Shown here piece by piece: positions 23,201 through 31,322 of a stretch of 41,533 nucleotides of DNA. Where the stretch lies: positions 1 to 41,533 of the forward strand of contig NZ_VITR01000026.1 in the NCBI RefSeq assembly GCF_007827955.1, in the 5' to 3' direction. A program made the translations under genes and the position numbers. This DNA is from Nitrospirillum pindoramense (lineage in GTDB: Bacteria > Pseudomonadota > Alphaproteobacteria > Azospirillales > Azospirillaceae). Each line of letters opens with the position of its first letter. Positions within the stretch are counted from its first letter, which is position 1. Under the pieces are notes generated by a model. It was not told the origin of the DNA. It saw only the letters and a list, made by a program, of their open reading frames with translations, and searched no databases.

Positions 23201-23548
23201 ATGAAAAACTGGTTCTACCAGGGCGTTGCCAAAGCCTACGAAGGCCCGTTGAACGACATCCGGCATAAGCTGGTGGAAGAAGGGTGGTTCGGGCGTCAGG
23301 TGACGGGCGACCTTAAGGGCGTGAGCCCCGAGCCATCGGCCACGCAGGAAGTCGCCGTCGAACTGGTGGAGCCGGTGGGCATGGTGGTGGAACAGCAGTT
23401 CCCCCAATTCTACGGCACCGACCTCACCCCCATCGCCGGGCCGGTGATCGAGGGGGCTTCTATCGAAGCCCCCGCCATCGAAGCGCCGCAGATCGAAGGG
23501 CCGGACATTGGCCCCGGCCTGGAGGAGGGGCCGGGGATTGATCCGTAA
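23201..23548 (+). CDS. Small protein ahead of coupling ATPase, I-E-x-P repeats
   Basis: A 115-residue acidic protein. The N-terminal half is ordered (MKNWFYQGVAKAYEGPLNDI). The C-terminal 40 residues are a low-complexity run of short units such as IEGAS, IEAPA, IEAPQ, IEGPD and IGPG, likely extended and unfolded. The stop overlaps the start of the coupling ATPase by 11 bp, so the two are translationally linked. It may be a membrane-independent adaptor for the ATPase. No family was recognised. The 277 bp upstream (22924-23200) show no gene and must hold the promoter. Confidence 0.6.
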   Translation: MKNWFYQGVAKAYEGPLNDIRHKLVEEGWFGRQVTGDLKGVSPEPSATQEVAVELVEPVGMVVEQQFPQFYGTDLTPIAGPVIEGASIEAPAIEAPQIEGPDIGPGLEEGPGIDP

Positions 23549-25118
23549 GCGCGCCGACGACGACCCCAAATCCCACCCCATTCCCTACCATGCGGATTTG
23601 GATACGCCCTTGCTGGAGTTCGGCAAGGGCGACATATGGACGATCCGCGCCGCCGCCGAGTCGGTGGCCGTGTTTGGTGCGCCTGGCTCCGGTAAATCCA
23701 GCGCCGTTGGGAAAGCCCTTGGCGGCGGTGCTTTCCTGCCTGCCGGGATGGGGGGACTCGTCCTATGTGCGAAGGTCGAGGAGGCGAATGTCTGGCGCAG
23801 CTACGCGGCGGCATGTGGGCGGCAAGACGATCTGGTGGTGATTGATGAAACGGCCCGGCACCGTTTCAACATCCTCGACTATGCCGCCGCCACCATCGGC
23901 AAGCCGGGGTTCGAGCGCAACCTTGTCAGCCTGATGGAACGGATGGCGGAGGCCGCGCGTGTCGCCGACGACAAGGGCGGCGGCGGCGACAAGGAAGGCC
24001 GCTACTACTACGACACCGCCAGCCGCTGGCTGGGCAGCGCTTTCCCGCTGCTGTTGCTGGCGTATGGCACGGCCAGCATGAAGCAGCTTTACGACATGGT
24101 GAGCAGTGCGCCCACGAGCATGGACGAGGTGAAGAAGGAACTTGAAAACATCACCTCGGGCAAGCAGCAGGGCATTTCGTCGTTCTGCCTGCAAACCGTG
24201 TATCTCGCGGGTCAGGGGCTGAAGGCCAAGGCCGCGAAACGCGGCGTGCCGGTCGGCAGCCTGCCCGAGGCGGGCGACTTCGACATCTATGCAGACGTGT
24301 GGACGGACGAAATCCCCAGCGCCGACAAGCGCGAGCGCAGCATTGTCAGCTCGATCCTGCGCAACCTCACCGGCGCGTTCAGCACCGGGAAATTGCGGGA
24401 GCTGTTCTGCACTGACACCACCGTCACACCGGAAGCGGCGCGCGATGGCAAGATCATCGTGATCGACCTTCCGGCGCTGCGCTTTGGCGCTACCGGCATC
24501 GTCGCGCAAACGGTGTTCAAGTACCTGTTCGGCATCGCGATGCAGAGCAAGCCCGTCACCGCGAACACGCGCCCGGTGTTCATCTGGGCGGATGAGGCGC
24601 AGTTCTTCATTTCCAGCGCCGACGACGACCTGTTGAGCACCGCCCGCTCGTCTAAAATCTGCCTCGTCTATCTAACTCAGGATTTGCCGACCTATTACGC
24701 GCGTATCGGCAAGGATAACCGTGACAAGGCAGAAGCGATTATCTCGAAATTTGGTACAAGAATTTTCTTATCCAATACGTCAATTATTACGAATACTTCT
24801 GCATCGGAAATCATTGGTAAGGAATACCAGGAGGAGATTATCTACACTACGAGCGACTCACAGGACCGCCGTGGGGGTGCCAGCCGCCACGACGAGCAGA
24901 CGGGCTTCGACGGCGGGCGAAGCAGGACACAAGGCGAGAGCCATACGCGGCAGCAACGCTATGAATTCGCGGTGCCGCCAGACGTGTTTAGCTGGCGGCT
25001 ACGCACGGGTGGACCGGGTAACAAATTCAAGGTGGATGCCATCGTTATCCGCAACGGGGCGACTTGGAAAAGCAATGGAGGAAAGCACTGGCTGTTGGCG
25101 GAGTTCTCGCAGCAATGA
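23538..25118 (+). CDS. Type IV coupling protein-like ATPase (VirD4/TraG/TraD class)
   Basis: A 526-residue P-loop ATPase of the conjugative coupling class, which would dock the relaxase-DNA complex to a type IV secretion channel. Walker A is GAPGSGKSS (47-55) and Walker B VFIWADEA (347-354), followed by a TraM-recognition-like segment SSKICLVYLTQDLPTYYARI and the SKFGTRIFLSN block. The usual N-terminal membrane spans are missing and seem to be supplied by the next gene. TTG 23538 is chosen for the GGAGGAGG about 8 bases ahead. An earlier TTG at 23508 is possible. The C-terminus is rich in Arg/Asp/Gly before a final domain. Confidence 0.82.
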   Translation: MIRKRADDDPKSHPIPYHADLDTPLLEFGKGDIWTIRAAAESVAVFGAPGSGKSSAVGKALGGGAFLPAGMGGLVLCAKVEEANVWRSYAAACGRQDDLVVIDETARHRFNILDYAAATIGKPGFERNLVSLMERMAEAARVADDKGGGGDKEGRYYYDTASRWLGSAFPLLLLAYGTASMKQLYDMVSSAPTSMDEVKKELENITSGKQQGISSFCLQTVYLAGQGLKAKAAKRGVPVGSLPEAGDFDIYADVWTDEIPSADKRERSIVSSILRNLTGAFSTGKLRELFCTDTTVTPEAARDGKIIVIDLPALRFGATGIVAQTVFKYLFGIAMQSKPVTANTRPVFIWADEAQFFISSADDDLLSTARSSKICLVYLTQDLPTYYARIGKDNRDKAEAIISKFGTRIFLSNTSIITNTSASEIIGKEYQEEIIYTTSDSQDRRGGASRHDEQTGFDGGRSRTQGESHTRQQRYEFAVPPDVFSWRLRTGGPGNKFKVDAIVIRNGATWKSNGGKHWLLAEFSQQ

Positions 25119-25789
25119 GCACTGTCCTCTATCTCATCGCTTGGTGCTGGTACAGTGTGCGGCTGGTGATTTCGCTCACCCACACGCTGCTCAGCTTTCT
25201 GAGCAAGCCGGGCGCGCGCTATGCCGTGGGTGGCCTGCTGGCGCTGGGTGGGGTGTGGTACGCCGACCAGCTCCACCGGCTGCTGCTCAGCAGGCCGGAT
25301 TTTTACCCGTCGCGCGATCCACGCGAGGTGGTGCTGTATGCCGGGATCGGCGGCATCGCCATCATGGCGGGCGGCTATCTGGTCAAGCTCCGCCATCTTG
25401 CCCAAGGGGGCACCAAGTACGCGGCGCTCGCGTTGGGGCTCGCCCTTGTCGCGGGGTTCTATCGCCCGGTTCACGAGAGCCTGTTGCCCTTCATGCCGTC
25501 GCTGCGTGATCCGCTGACCTTCCATGTCGTACTGGCCATCACGCTTGCCGGGCTGGCTATCGCCTACCGCACGGCGTCGCAGGTGCTGGCGCAGATGCTG
25601 GGGCCGTTCCCGCCGCCATCCTTGCCCTTGCCGCCAAGGCGGAAGTTGAAGGCGCGCACTCGCGTTATCGTCCCCGCCGCCGTTCGCGCCGTCGTGCCGC
25701 CGTTGCCACGGCGCAAGGCCGCTGGCGGGAAAGCGCCCGCCTCAGGCGGCACCGTTTTCAGCGCAATGGGGAAATCAGGCACGGCATGA
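25115..25789 (+). CDS. Membrane partner of the coupling ATPase
   Basis: A 224-residue protein whose ATG overlaps the ATPase stop (ATGA at 25115-25118), which implies coupled translation. Four to five hydrophobic spans occur in the first 150 residues (STVLYLIAWCWYSVRLVISL, YAVGGLLALGGVWYA, VVLYAGIGGIAIMAGGYLV, LALGLALVAGFY, VVLAITLAGLAIAY). A basic, proline-rich cytoplasmic tail follows (PPPSLPLPPRRKLKARTRV). I infer that it provides the membrane anchor absent from the ATPase. No family was recognised. Confidence 0.65.
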   Translation: MSTVLYLIAWCWYSVRLVISLTHTLLSFLSKPGARYAVGGLLALGGVWYADQLHRLLLSRPDFYPSRDPREVVLYAGIGGIAIMAGGYLVKLRHLAQGGTKYAALALGLALVAGFYRPVHESLLPFMPSLRDPLTFHVVLAITLAGLAIAYRTASQVLAQMLGPFPPPSLPLPPRRKLKARTRVIVPAAVRAVVPPLPRRKAAGGKAPASGGTVFSAMGKSGTA

Positions 25790-25857
25790 CGGTTTCGCGG
25801 GCGCTCATGCGATGCGCCTGCTCCATTCCCGAAACACTCCTTCAGAGAGGTGCGGCC

Positions 25858-26352
25858 ATGGCGTTCTGTTCTGACTGCGGCAAGCAACTGCCTTCCACCG
25901 CCGCCGCCTTCTGCGGCCATTGCGGAAGCCAGGTGGGACGCATGGCGCTCACCACGGTGGAGCCGCCGTCCGGTGCGGCCTATCGCATGGCGGCACCGGG
26001 CGGTGCGGTCGCGGCGACCACCATAAACCCGCCGCCGACCAAGGGCGGATTCGTGCAGACCTTTGGGCTGGACATCCGCGTCGCCATCCTCACCGTGATC
26101 GTGGACACGCTGGTGTTCAGCGGCACCATCATCAGCCTGGGCACCCTGTATTTCTTTGAGATCGGGGCCGGGCTCGTCCTTGGGTTCGTCACCTACAAAA
26201 TCCAGAAGAACTGGTACGGCGACGACCATCATGCGGCGCTCATCAAGGCGCTGGTCATCGGCCTGGTCACGGCCATTCCCGCGCCGATTTCGGGGCTGTT
26301 CACCGTGCCGGGTGGCGCGCTGGGGCTGATCCACATGCTGCGTCGGAAGTAG
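25858..26352 (+). CDS. Zinc-ribbon membrane protein
   Basis: A 164-residue protein beginning with a zinc ribbon (CSDCGKQLPSTAAAFCGHCG; Cys pairs at residues 4/7 and about 19/22). After a Pro/Ala linker come three hydrophobic stretches (AILTVIVDTLVFSGTIISL, FFEIGAGLVLGFVTY, ALVIGLVTAIPAPISGLF). The ATG at 25858 follows GAGAGGTGCGGCC. An in-frame start 72 bp earlier is less likely. It probably belongs to the coupling-ATPase operon, 68 bp downstream. The function is not known. Confidence 0.65.
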   Translation: MAFCSDCGKQLPSTAAAFCGHCGSQVGRMALTTVEPPSGAAYRMAAPGGAVAATTINPPPTKGGFVQTFGLDIRVAILTVIVDTLVFSGTIISLGTLYFFEIGAGLVLGFVTYKIQKNWYGDDHHAALIKALVIGLVTAIPAPISGLFTVPGGALGLIHMLRRK

Positions 26353-26568
26353 GGCAATCGTCGTCGTGCCGCTTCACCGCCTTAGCTCCTTGGATGGCTG
26401 TTACCGCCCTCAGTCTGGCCGGGTTCCTTACCCGGCGCGGGTGGCTTGATCCATCCCCGGCCCGCTCCATTCGCTGCGCTCCCGTGTAGGGGAGGACAAG
26501 CCGCCCGTGGTCGCCGGGTTGGTGAGAACCGTCCTTCGGGACAGGAACCATCAACCAAGGAGAACATC
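26353..26568 (+). promoter_or_regulatory. Hairpin-rich leader ahead of the 26569 gene
   Basis: The 216-bp gap holds GCCGGGT-TCCTT-ACCCGGC (26418-26436) and GTCC-TTCG-GGAC (26531-26542). The latter is nested in complementary GAACC/GGAACC flanks near the ribosome site. No T-run follows either stem. The layout resembles the ardC leader: GC-rich hairpins, then AAGGAGAA and the ATG. It may be an RNA or single-strand DNA control region. Confidence 0.45.
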
Positions 26569-26778
26569 ATGAAAAAGACCACCAACGACAACGCCACCAC
26601 CGCAACCGGGCCGCTCTATCACGCCTTCCACGTCGCCGACACGACCGGCGGCAAACGCTGGATACGCATCGGCACCGTTTTCGCCCACGAGGACGGCCAG
26701 GGAGCCAGCCTCATTCTCGATGCGTTGCCCTTCAACTTCGATGGCCGCGTGGTGCTGCGTACCCCCAAACCGGAATAG
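26569..26778 (+). CDS. Small conserved-looking plasmid-type protein
   Basis: A 69-residue protein starting at ATG 26569 after AAGGAGAACATC. After a Thr/Asn-rich start, a compact beta-rich domain follows (YHAFHVADTTGGKRW, RIGTVFAHEDGQGASLIL, FDGRVVLRTPK). Short proteins of this shape with a 'riGta..HkDGkG..l.Ldalp.dGrivLR' pattern are common beside mobilization genes of alphaproteobacterial plasmids; this is from memory. Its function is unknown. The methyltransferase gene begins 9 bp after its stop, so they form one unit. Confidence 0.7.
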   Translation: MKKTTNDNATTATGPLYHAFHVADTTGGKRWIRIGTVFAHEDGQGASLILDALPFNFDGRVVLRTPKPE

Positions 26779-26787
26779 GGGGTGGCG

Positions 26788-27477
26788 ATGGATTACTTCA
26801 CCTATCGCCACTGCACCGGACTGCCGGGGAACCCTCCCCGGCAGTCGCCGAGCGCCACGGTGAATCACGGCGATTGCGTCGCGCGGATGCGGCAGATGGA
26901 AACGGCGTCGGTCGATTTCATTCTCACCGATCCGCCCTATCTGATGCGCTACCGCGACCGTTCGGGCCGCACCGTCGCGGGCGACGATGACGCGGCCTGG
27001 CTGCGTCCCGCCTTCGCGGAAATGTACCGGCTGCTGAAGCCGGATACCTGTTGCGTCAGCTTCTACGGCTGGGGTGCCGTCGATCAATTCATGGCGGCGT
27101 GGCGCGCTGCTGGATTCCGCCCCATCGGCCATCTGGTGTTTCAGAAGCGCTATGCCTCGCGCGTCGGCATGCTGGCGGCCCGGCACGAATCCGCCTATCT
27201 GCTGGCGAAGGGCAAGCCGTCCTATCCGGCGTCACCACTGCCCGATGTGCTGGGGTGGCGTTATACCGGCAACCGGCATCATCCCACCGAAAAGCCGGTG
27301 GCATCGCTGGCACCGTTGATTGCCGCCTTCTGCCCGGAAGGCGGCGCGGTGCTCGATCCGTTTTGCGGTTCCGGCTCCACCCTCGTCGCCGCGTGGCAAT
27401 TGGGACGCGCGGCTATCGGCATCGAGTTGGATGCCGCGCATTGCCGTACTGCACAGGCGCGGCTCGACGCGCTGTGA
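26788..27477 (+). CDS. Orphan DNA methyltransferase (N6-adenine/N4-cytosine, beta class)
   Basis: A 229-residue DNA methyltransferase. The catalytic motif IV DPPY is at 48-51 and the S-adenosylmethionine motif FCGSGST at 192-198. This order defines the beta class. A target-recognition region lies between, with HHPTEKPVASLAPLI just before the SAM motif. The ATG at 26788 follows AGGGGG. No restriction endonuclease is adjacent. Inside a mobilization region it probably marks the element's DNA to evade host restriction, complementing ArdC, or affects its own regulation. It converges on the 27490 gene with a 12-bp gap. Confidence 0.87.
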   Translation: MDYFTYRHCTGLPGNPPRQSPSATVNHGDCVARMRQMETASVDFILTDPPYLMRYRDRSGRTVAGDDDAAWLRPAFAEMYRLLKPDTCCVSFYGWGAVDQFMAAWRAAGFRPIGHLVFQKRYASRVGMLAARHESAYLLAKGKPSYPASPLPDVLGWRYTGNRHHPTEKPVASLAPLIAAFCPEGGAVLDPFCGSGSTLVAAWQLGRAAIGIELDAAHCRTAQARLDAL

Positions 27478-27489
27478 CGCGCGTCGCGT

Positions 27490-27786
27490 CTATGGCGACG
27501 GTTGATTGTTGGTCGGCATCACTTCCGGCAGTTGCGGGAACAGTTCCCGGTCATGCGGGCGGATGACATACTCGTCCAGCAGCCGCACCAGTTGCTTGGC
27601 GAAGTCACTCTCCGAGTTCTTCTCCAGATGTTCCAGTGCCAGCGCACCGGCGATCACCTTGCGCCGCGTGTCGGCTTTGCGCTGTTCATTCTTCTGCCGG
27701 GTGCTGACGGCCTGAATCCGGGCGTCCAGCTCCTCCCTCTTTTTTCTGAGTTCTTCGAGCTTGTCAGCAGCCGTTTTCCGTGCCAT
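27490..27786 (-). CDS. Probable relaxosome accessory protein (MobC/TraC-like)
   Basis: A 98-residue, charged, coiled-coil-prone protein (KLEELRKKREELDARIQAV) followed by QRKADTRRKVIAGALAL and a helical tail. Size, charge and the 'A/D-T-R-R-K-V-I-x-G-A' block resemble small DNA-binding mobilization proteins that help relaxases at oriT. It is divergent from the relaxase, with oriT in the 173-bp gap between them, as expected for an accessory factor. GGGGAGT precedes the ATG. The exact subfamily is uncertain. Confidence 0.65.
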   Translation of the reverse strand: MARKTAADKLEELRKKREELDARIQAVSTRQKNEQRKADTRRKVIAGALALEHLEKNSESDFAKQLVRLLDEYVIRPHDRELFPQLPEVMPTNNQPSP

Positions 27787-27906
27787 GTGGGTACTCCCCG
27801 TCTATTTCGGTCAAGTATCGCAAATCGGAGCGGGTGCCACAAGCTGAATCACAACCCATGGTTTTGCATCGTGGGCGCAGCCGTGCTATCATCCCGAGAA
27901 AGACGA

Positions 27907-27936
27907 AGGGCGCACTTTAGCATTCCGTTGGAATGC
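27907..27936 (-). other. oriT: Origin of transfer (oriT) with nic site
   Basis: Read on the minus strand, the inverted repeat GCATTCC-AAC-GGAATGC (27936-27920) is followed by TAAAGTGCGCCCT (through 27907). This is the arrangement of MOBQ origins such as RSF1010/R1162, where a hairpin precedes TAAGTGCGCCCT and nicking occurs within TGCG/CCCT. Ti-plasmid origins share the GGGCGCA core. It lies 24-53 bp ahead of a TraA-type relaxase and beside a relaxosome-type gene. The cut strand would be the minus strand. Confidence 0.85.
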
Positions 27937-27959
27937 GTGCGGCCTCCCGGCGGGAAGCG

Positions 27960-30863
27960 ATGGAGACAAGCAGTCACTACCATTGCAGCGCTTCAACCAT
28001 CACGCGAGGCCAAGGGCGGGGCATCGTGGCCGCCGCCGCGTATCGCGCCGGGACGCGCATCACCGACCTGCGTACCGGTCTATCCCATGACTACAGACGT
28101 AAGCAGGGCGTCCTTCACTCGGAGATTATGGCCCCAGCCGGTGCGCCGCCATGGGCCTATGATCGGGCGGCTTTGTGGAATCAGGCGGAGCGCGCGGAGG
28201 ATGCCAGCACGCGCCGTTCCACCGCCAAGACAGGCCGCGAGTTCCGCCTTGCCTTCGCGCATCAACTGACGGCGGAAGAGCGTATTGTCTGCGCCCGCGA
28301 GTTCGCGCAGTACATGGTGGATACCTATGGCGTGGTGGTCGATTTCTCCATCCACGCGCCGGACAAGAACGGCGACCAGCGGAACTATCACGCGCATGTC
28401 CTGACCTCGACCCGCGTCATGACCGATGCCGGTTTCGGCGGCAAGGTGCGCGTGCTTGACAGCCCCAAAACCAGCAGCAAGCACATCGAGGCCATCCGCG
28501 CTAAATGGGCGGAAATCGAGAATGCCGCCTATGCCCGCGCCGGAATCGCCTTGCGCGTCGATCATCGCAGCTACGAGCGCCGCGGCGAGGACACAGAGGG
28601 CACCGTGCATCTTGGCCCCAAAGCGTCCGGCCTTGAGCGGCACGGCCAACGCTCTACACGGGGCGACCGCAACCGTGATGCCCGCGCCGCCAATGCCGAG
28701 CGTGAGGCGTTGAAAGCGGAGCATGCGCGGCTGGGCGAACAGATGAAGGCGGAGGAGGAAAAGCGGCGGCGACGGGCGGAGATAAAGGCCGAACGTGCGG
28801 CCATGCGTACCCACGATCCCGGCCTCATTCTGGATGCGCTGATGGAGCAGCGTTCGACCTTCAGCGAAAACGAATTGCGCGCTCGGCTTGGCCGCACCAT
28901 CACCGACCAGGCCGAGCGCGAGCGGATCGTGCGCGCCGTCATGCGCAGGCCGGAACTGGTGGGGCTGGCGGAGTCGCGCGGCGGTAAGATCGTGCGCTAC
29001 ACCACCATGAAAGTGCTACGCCATGAGGCGGCGGGACTCACGGCGGCTTCATCGCTTGCCCGCGACCGCCGCCATGGCGTTTCGGCGCGCACACGCACGG
29101 CGGTGATGGAGCGCGGGCAGTTCGGCAGCATCCGCCCCGAGCAGTACGCCGCCTTCACCAGCGCCACCGGCCCCGAGGGTCTGGCGGTCATCGCCGGTGA
29201 AGCAGGAACGGGGAAAAGCTACACCATGAACGCCATCCGCCAGGCTTACGAGGCGGAAGGAAATCGCGTTCTGGGGCTGTCGTTCACCAACAAGGTGATA
29301 CGGGATTTGAAGCGCGATGGATTTGGCGAGGTACGCACGATCACGGGCGCGTTGCAGGATGTCGCCAAAGGCCGCGCTGGGTGGAATGGGCGCACGGTGT
29401 TGATGGTGGACGAGGCCGCCATGCTCTCGACCCGCGACATGGTGAACCTGCTGAGCCACGCCTACGAGGCGCGCGCCAAGGTGATTCTTGTCGGTGATGA
29501 CAAGCAGCTAGCCAGCGCGTTCCAGCGCGGCGGCTTGTTCGGCGCGATCCGCGCGCAGGAGCAAACGCCGGTATCCGAGCTTTCCGAAGTGCGACGCATC
29601 AAGGACAGCGCCCCCGAGGCCGAGCAGCAGCGCGGCGCCTTCAATGCCATGCATGAAGGTCGGTTCCGCGAGGCGCTGGGAACGTTCGACGCGCTGGGCT
29701 CTATCCACTGGTGCGGCACGCGGGAGGATGCCCGCGAAGCGCTGGCCATGCAGTATGCGAAGGACGTGGCCGAGCGCCCCAGTCACAAGCGCTTCACGTA
29801 TACCCACAGCAACGCGGATGCGCTGGCCGTCAATCAGGCCCTACGCGCCGTCCACCGGCAGCGGGGCGAGTTAGGCGTGGATCATTTGTTACGCACCGCC
29901 GAGGGGCCGTTTGCGTTCGCCACCGGCGACCGCATCCAGTTCACTGGCAGCGCCTACCACAAGACCGCCCGCGAGGCTGGGCTTGCCAACGGCGTGGTGG
30001 GCAGCATCCGCGACATCACGGGGGAGCGCGTCACCGTCGAACTCGACGGCAAGAAGGGCGAGCCGGGGCGGCTGATGTCCTTCACCGTGGGCGACGATGC
30101 GCAGGCGGGGCAATTCAACAGCTTCCGTCATGGTTACGCGGGCACCGTCTATAAGGGGCAAGGGGCGACGGTGGATGATGCCTACCGCCTGCATAGCGGC
30201 ACCGAGCGCGCCGCCACCAGCTATGTCGGCGCGACCCGGCACGCGGAGAACCTGCACTTGTTCGTCAGCCGTGATGCCCTGCCGGAGAACAATTCATGGA
30301 ACGCCCAGCAAGGCGGGCTTGGGGCGTTGGACGAGCGCCAGCGGCAACGGGCGGAACTGGCCTACAAGGCATGGTCGGAAACCTACCCGGCCTGGGGTGA
30401 GCGCTACGACATCGCCGCCTATGTCGGCTATGTGCAGCAGCATTGGACGCCGGAGAAGGCCCGCGCTGCCGATCTCGACCAGCTCGCTCGCCAGATGGGC
30501 CGACCCGAGGAAAACCGCGCCGCCTCGCAGTTTGTGCCGGTGGCCTTGCCGCCGCCGCCAGCCACCCCGGAGGATGCGCCGGCGACACGCTATAGCGCCC
30601 TGAAACAGCAAGTGGTGGATGCGTTCGACCTGGTGCATGAGCGCACCATGCGCCATGCTGCGGCCAGCCCGCCGCCCGCCGCGACCGATAGGGGCGACCC
30701 GAAGGGGCGGTTTGAGTGGATGCGGGCATGGATGAATCCCACGCCGAGCCCGGATGATAACTGGAAAAATCAACCAGAAGTTGATATAGTTAACAAAAGC
30801 CCGTCACCGAAGAACGGGCCGGAGGCAGGTATGAAGCCGGAGATCGGCGGAATCGACCCATGA
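27960..30863 (+). CDS. traA: Conjugative relaxase-helicase, Ti-plasmid TraA type (MOBQ)
   Basis: A 967-residue relaxase fused to a RecD-like helicase. The N-terminal MobA/MobL domain has AAAAYRAG, with Y28 the likely nicking Tyr, and the metal site H132 plus YHAH with H144 and H146. A basic coiled-coil linker (about 240-285) leads to the helicase: Walker A GEAGTGKS (413-420), Walker B MVDEAAML (from about 480), GDDKQLAS, then YKGQGATVDDAY and YVGATRH. It would cut at the adjacent oriT, stay bound to the 5' end and unwind the strand. ATG 27960 follows GGGAAG. The next gene overlaps the stop by 4 bp. Confidence 0.93.
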   Translation: METSSHYHCSASTITRGQGRGIVAAAAYRAGTRITDLRTGLSHDYRRKQGVLHSEIMAPAGAPPWAYDRAALWNQAERAEDASTRRSTAKTGREFRLAFAHQLTAEERIVCAREFAQYMVDTYGVVVDFSIHAPDKNGDQRNYHAHVLTSTRVMTDAGFGGKVRVLDSPKTSSKHIEAIRAKWAEIENAAYARAGIALRVDHRSYERRGEDTEGTVHLGPKASGLERHGQRSTRGDRNRDARAANAEREALKAEHARLGEQMKAEEEKRRRRAEIKAERAAMRTHDPGLILDALMEQRSTFSENELRARLGRTITDQAERERIVRAVMRRPELVGLAESRGGKIVRYTTMKVLRHEAAGLTAASSLARDRRHGVSARTRTAVMERGQFGSIRPEQYAAFTSATGPEGLAVIAGEAGTGKSYTMNAIRQAYEAEGNRVLGLSFTNKVIRDLKRDGFGEVRTITGALQDVAKGRAGWNGRTVLMVDEAAMLSTRDMVNLLSHAYEARAKVILVGDDKQLASAFQRGGLFGAIRAQEQTPVSELSEVRRIKDSAPEAEQQRGAFNAMHEGRFREALGTFDALGSIHWCGTREDAREALAMQYAKDVAERPSHKRFTYTHSNADALAVNQALRAVHRQRGELGVDHLLRTAEGPFAFATGDRIQFTGSAYHKTAREAGLANGVVGSIRDITGERVTVELDGKKGEPGRLMSFTVGDDAQAGQFNSFRHGYAGTVYKGQGATVDDAYRLHSGTERAATSYVGATRHAENLHLFVSRDALPENNSWNAQQGGLGALDERQRQRAELAYKAWSETYPAWGERYDIAAYVGYVQQHWTPEKARAADLDQLARQMGRPEENRAASQFVPVALPPPPATPEDAPATRYSALKQQVVDAFDLVHERTMRHAAASPPPAATDRGDPKGRFEWMRAWMNPTPSPDDNWKNQPEVDIVNKSPSPKNGPEAGMKPEIGGIDP

Positions 30864-31264
30864 GCAGTAGCGGATTCCTCAAGAACATTCTTGAGCAACA
30901 GGGGCCGACTGCCGAAGAGCCGCCGGAAGACCCGAGCGTTTATCGCGCCTTCAAGACGGTGAGCCGTACCCAGATGGGCTTCGCCGCCGTTCAGGCCGGT
31001 GGCAAGGTCAACGCCTTCCTGTACCACAGCCTCGCCAACATCCAGTTGGAATCGCGGGCGGGAGCCGAGTTCCTGAGCTTCACCGACAACGGCAGGGCCA
31101 TAACCATTCAGGGAAGCGGCCTGCTGGTCATCTTGCACGCCCTCTTGGGCGGCTTCCTTAAGGAAATCTGCGTGCAGGACGGTCGCCCCGCCGTGCCGGG
31201 CCAACCCGTCATTCGCCAGATGGCCATCACCGATACGGCGGCGGGCAGCCGGTTGCCGAAATAG
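30860..31264 (+). CDS. Hypothetical protein coupled to traA
   Basis: A 134-residue protein whose ATG overlaps the traA stop (ATGA), so it is translated with the relaxase. It is soluble, with a disordered acidic start (EQQGPTAEEPPEDPS) and a mixed alpha/beta core (YRAFKTVSRTQMGFAAVQAG, FLSFTDNGRAITIQGSGLLV). No family was recognised. Context suggests a transfer-related helper. A terminator follows directly. Confidence 0.7.
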   Translation: MSSSGFLKNILEQQGPTAEEPPEDPSVYRAFKTVSRTQMGFAAVQAGGKVNAFLYHSLANIQLESRAGAEFLSFTDNGRAITIQGSGLLVILHALLGGFLKEICVQDGRPAVPGQPVIRQMAITDTAAGSRLPK

Positions 31265-31266
31265 GT

Positions 31267-31291
31267 GACGGGTGCAAAATTTTTGCCCGTC
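31267..31291 (+). terminator. Two-way terminator between traA unit and ATPase gene
   Basis: GACGGG (31267-31272) pairs with CCCGTC (31286-31291) around a GCAAAA/TTTTTGC inner stem. The A- and T-runs inside the arms make it symmetrical, suiting transcripts from both convergent genes. It lies 3 bp after the stop of the traA partner. Confidence 0.65.
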
Positions 31292-31322
31292 AACTTGACG
31301 TGGTGCCAGTGAATCACTCACG

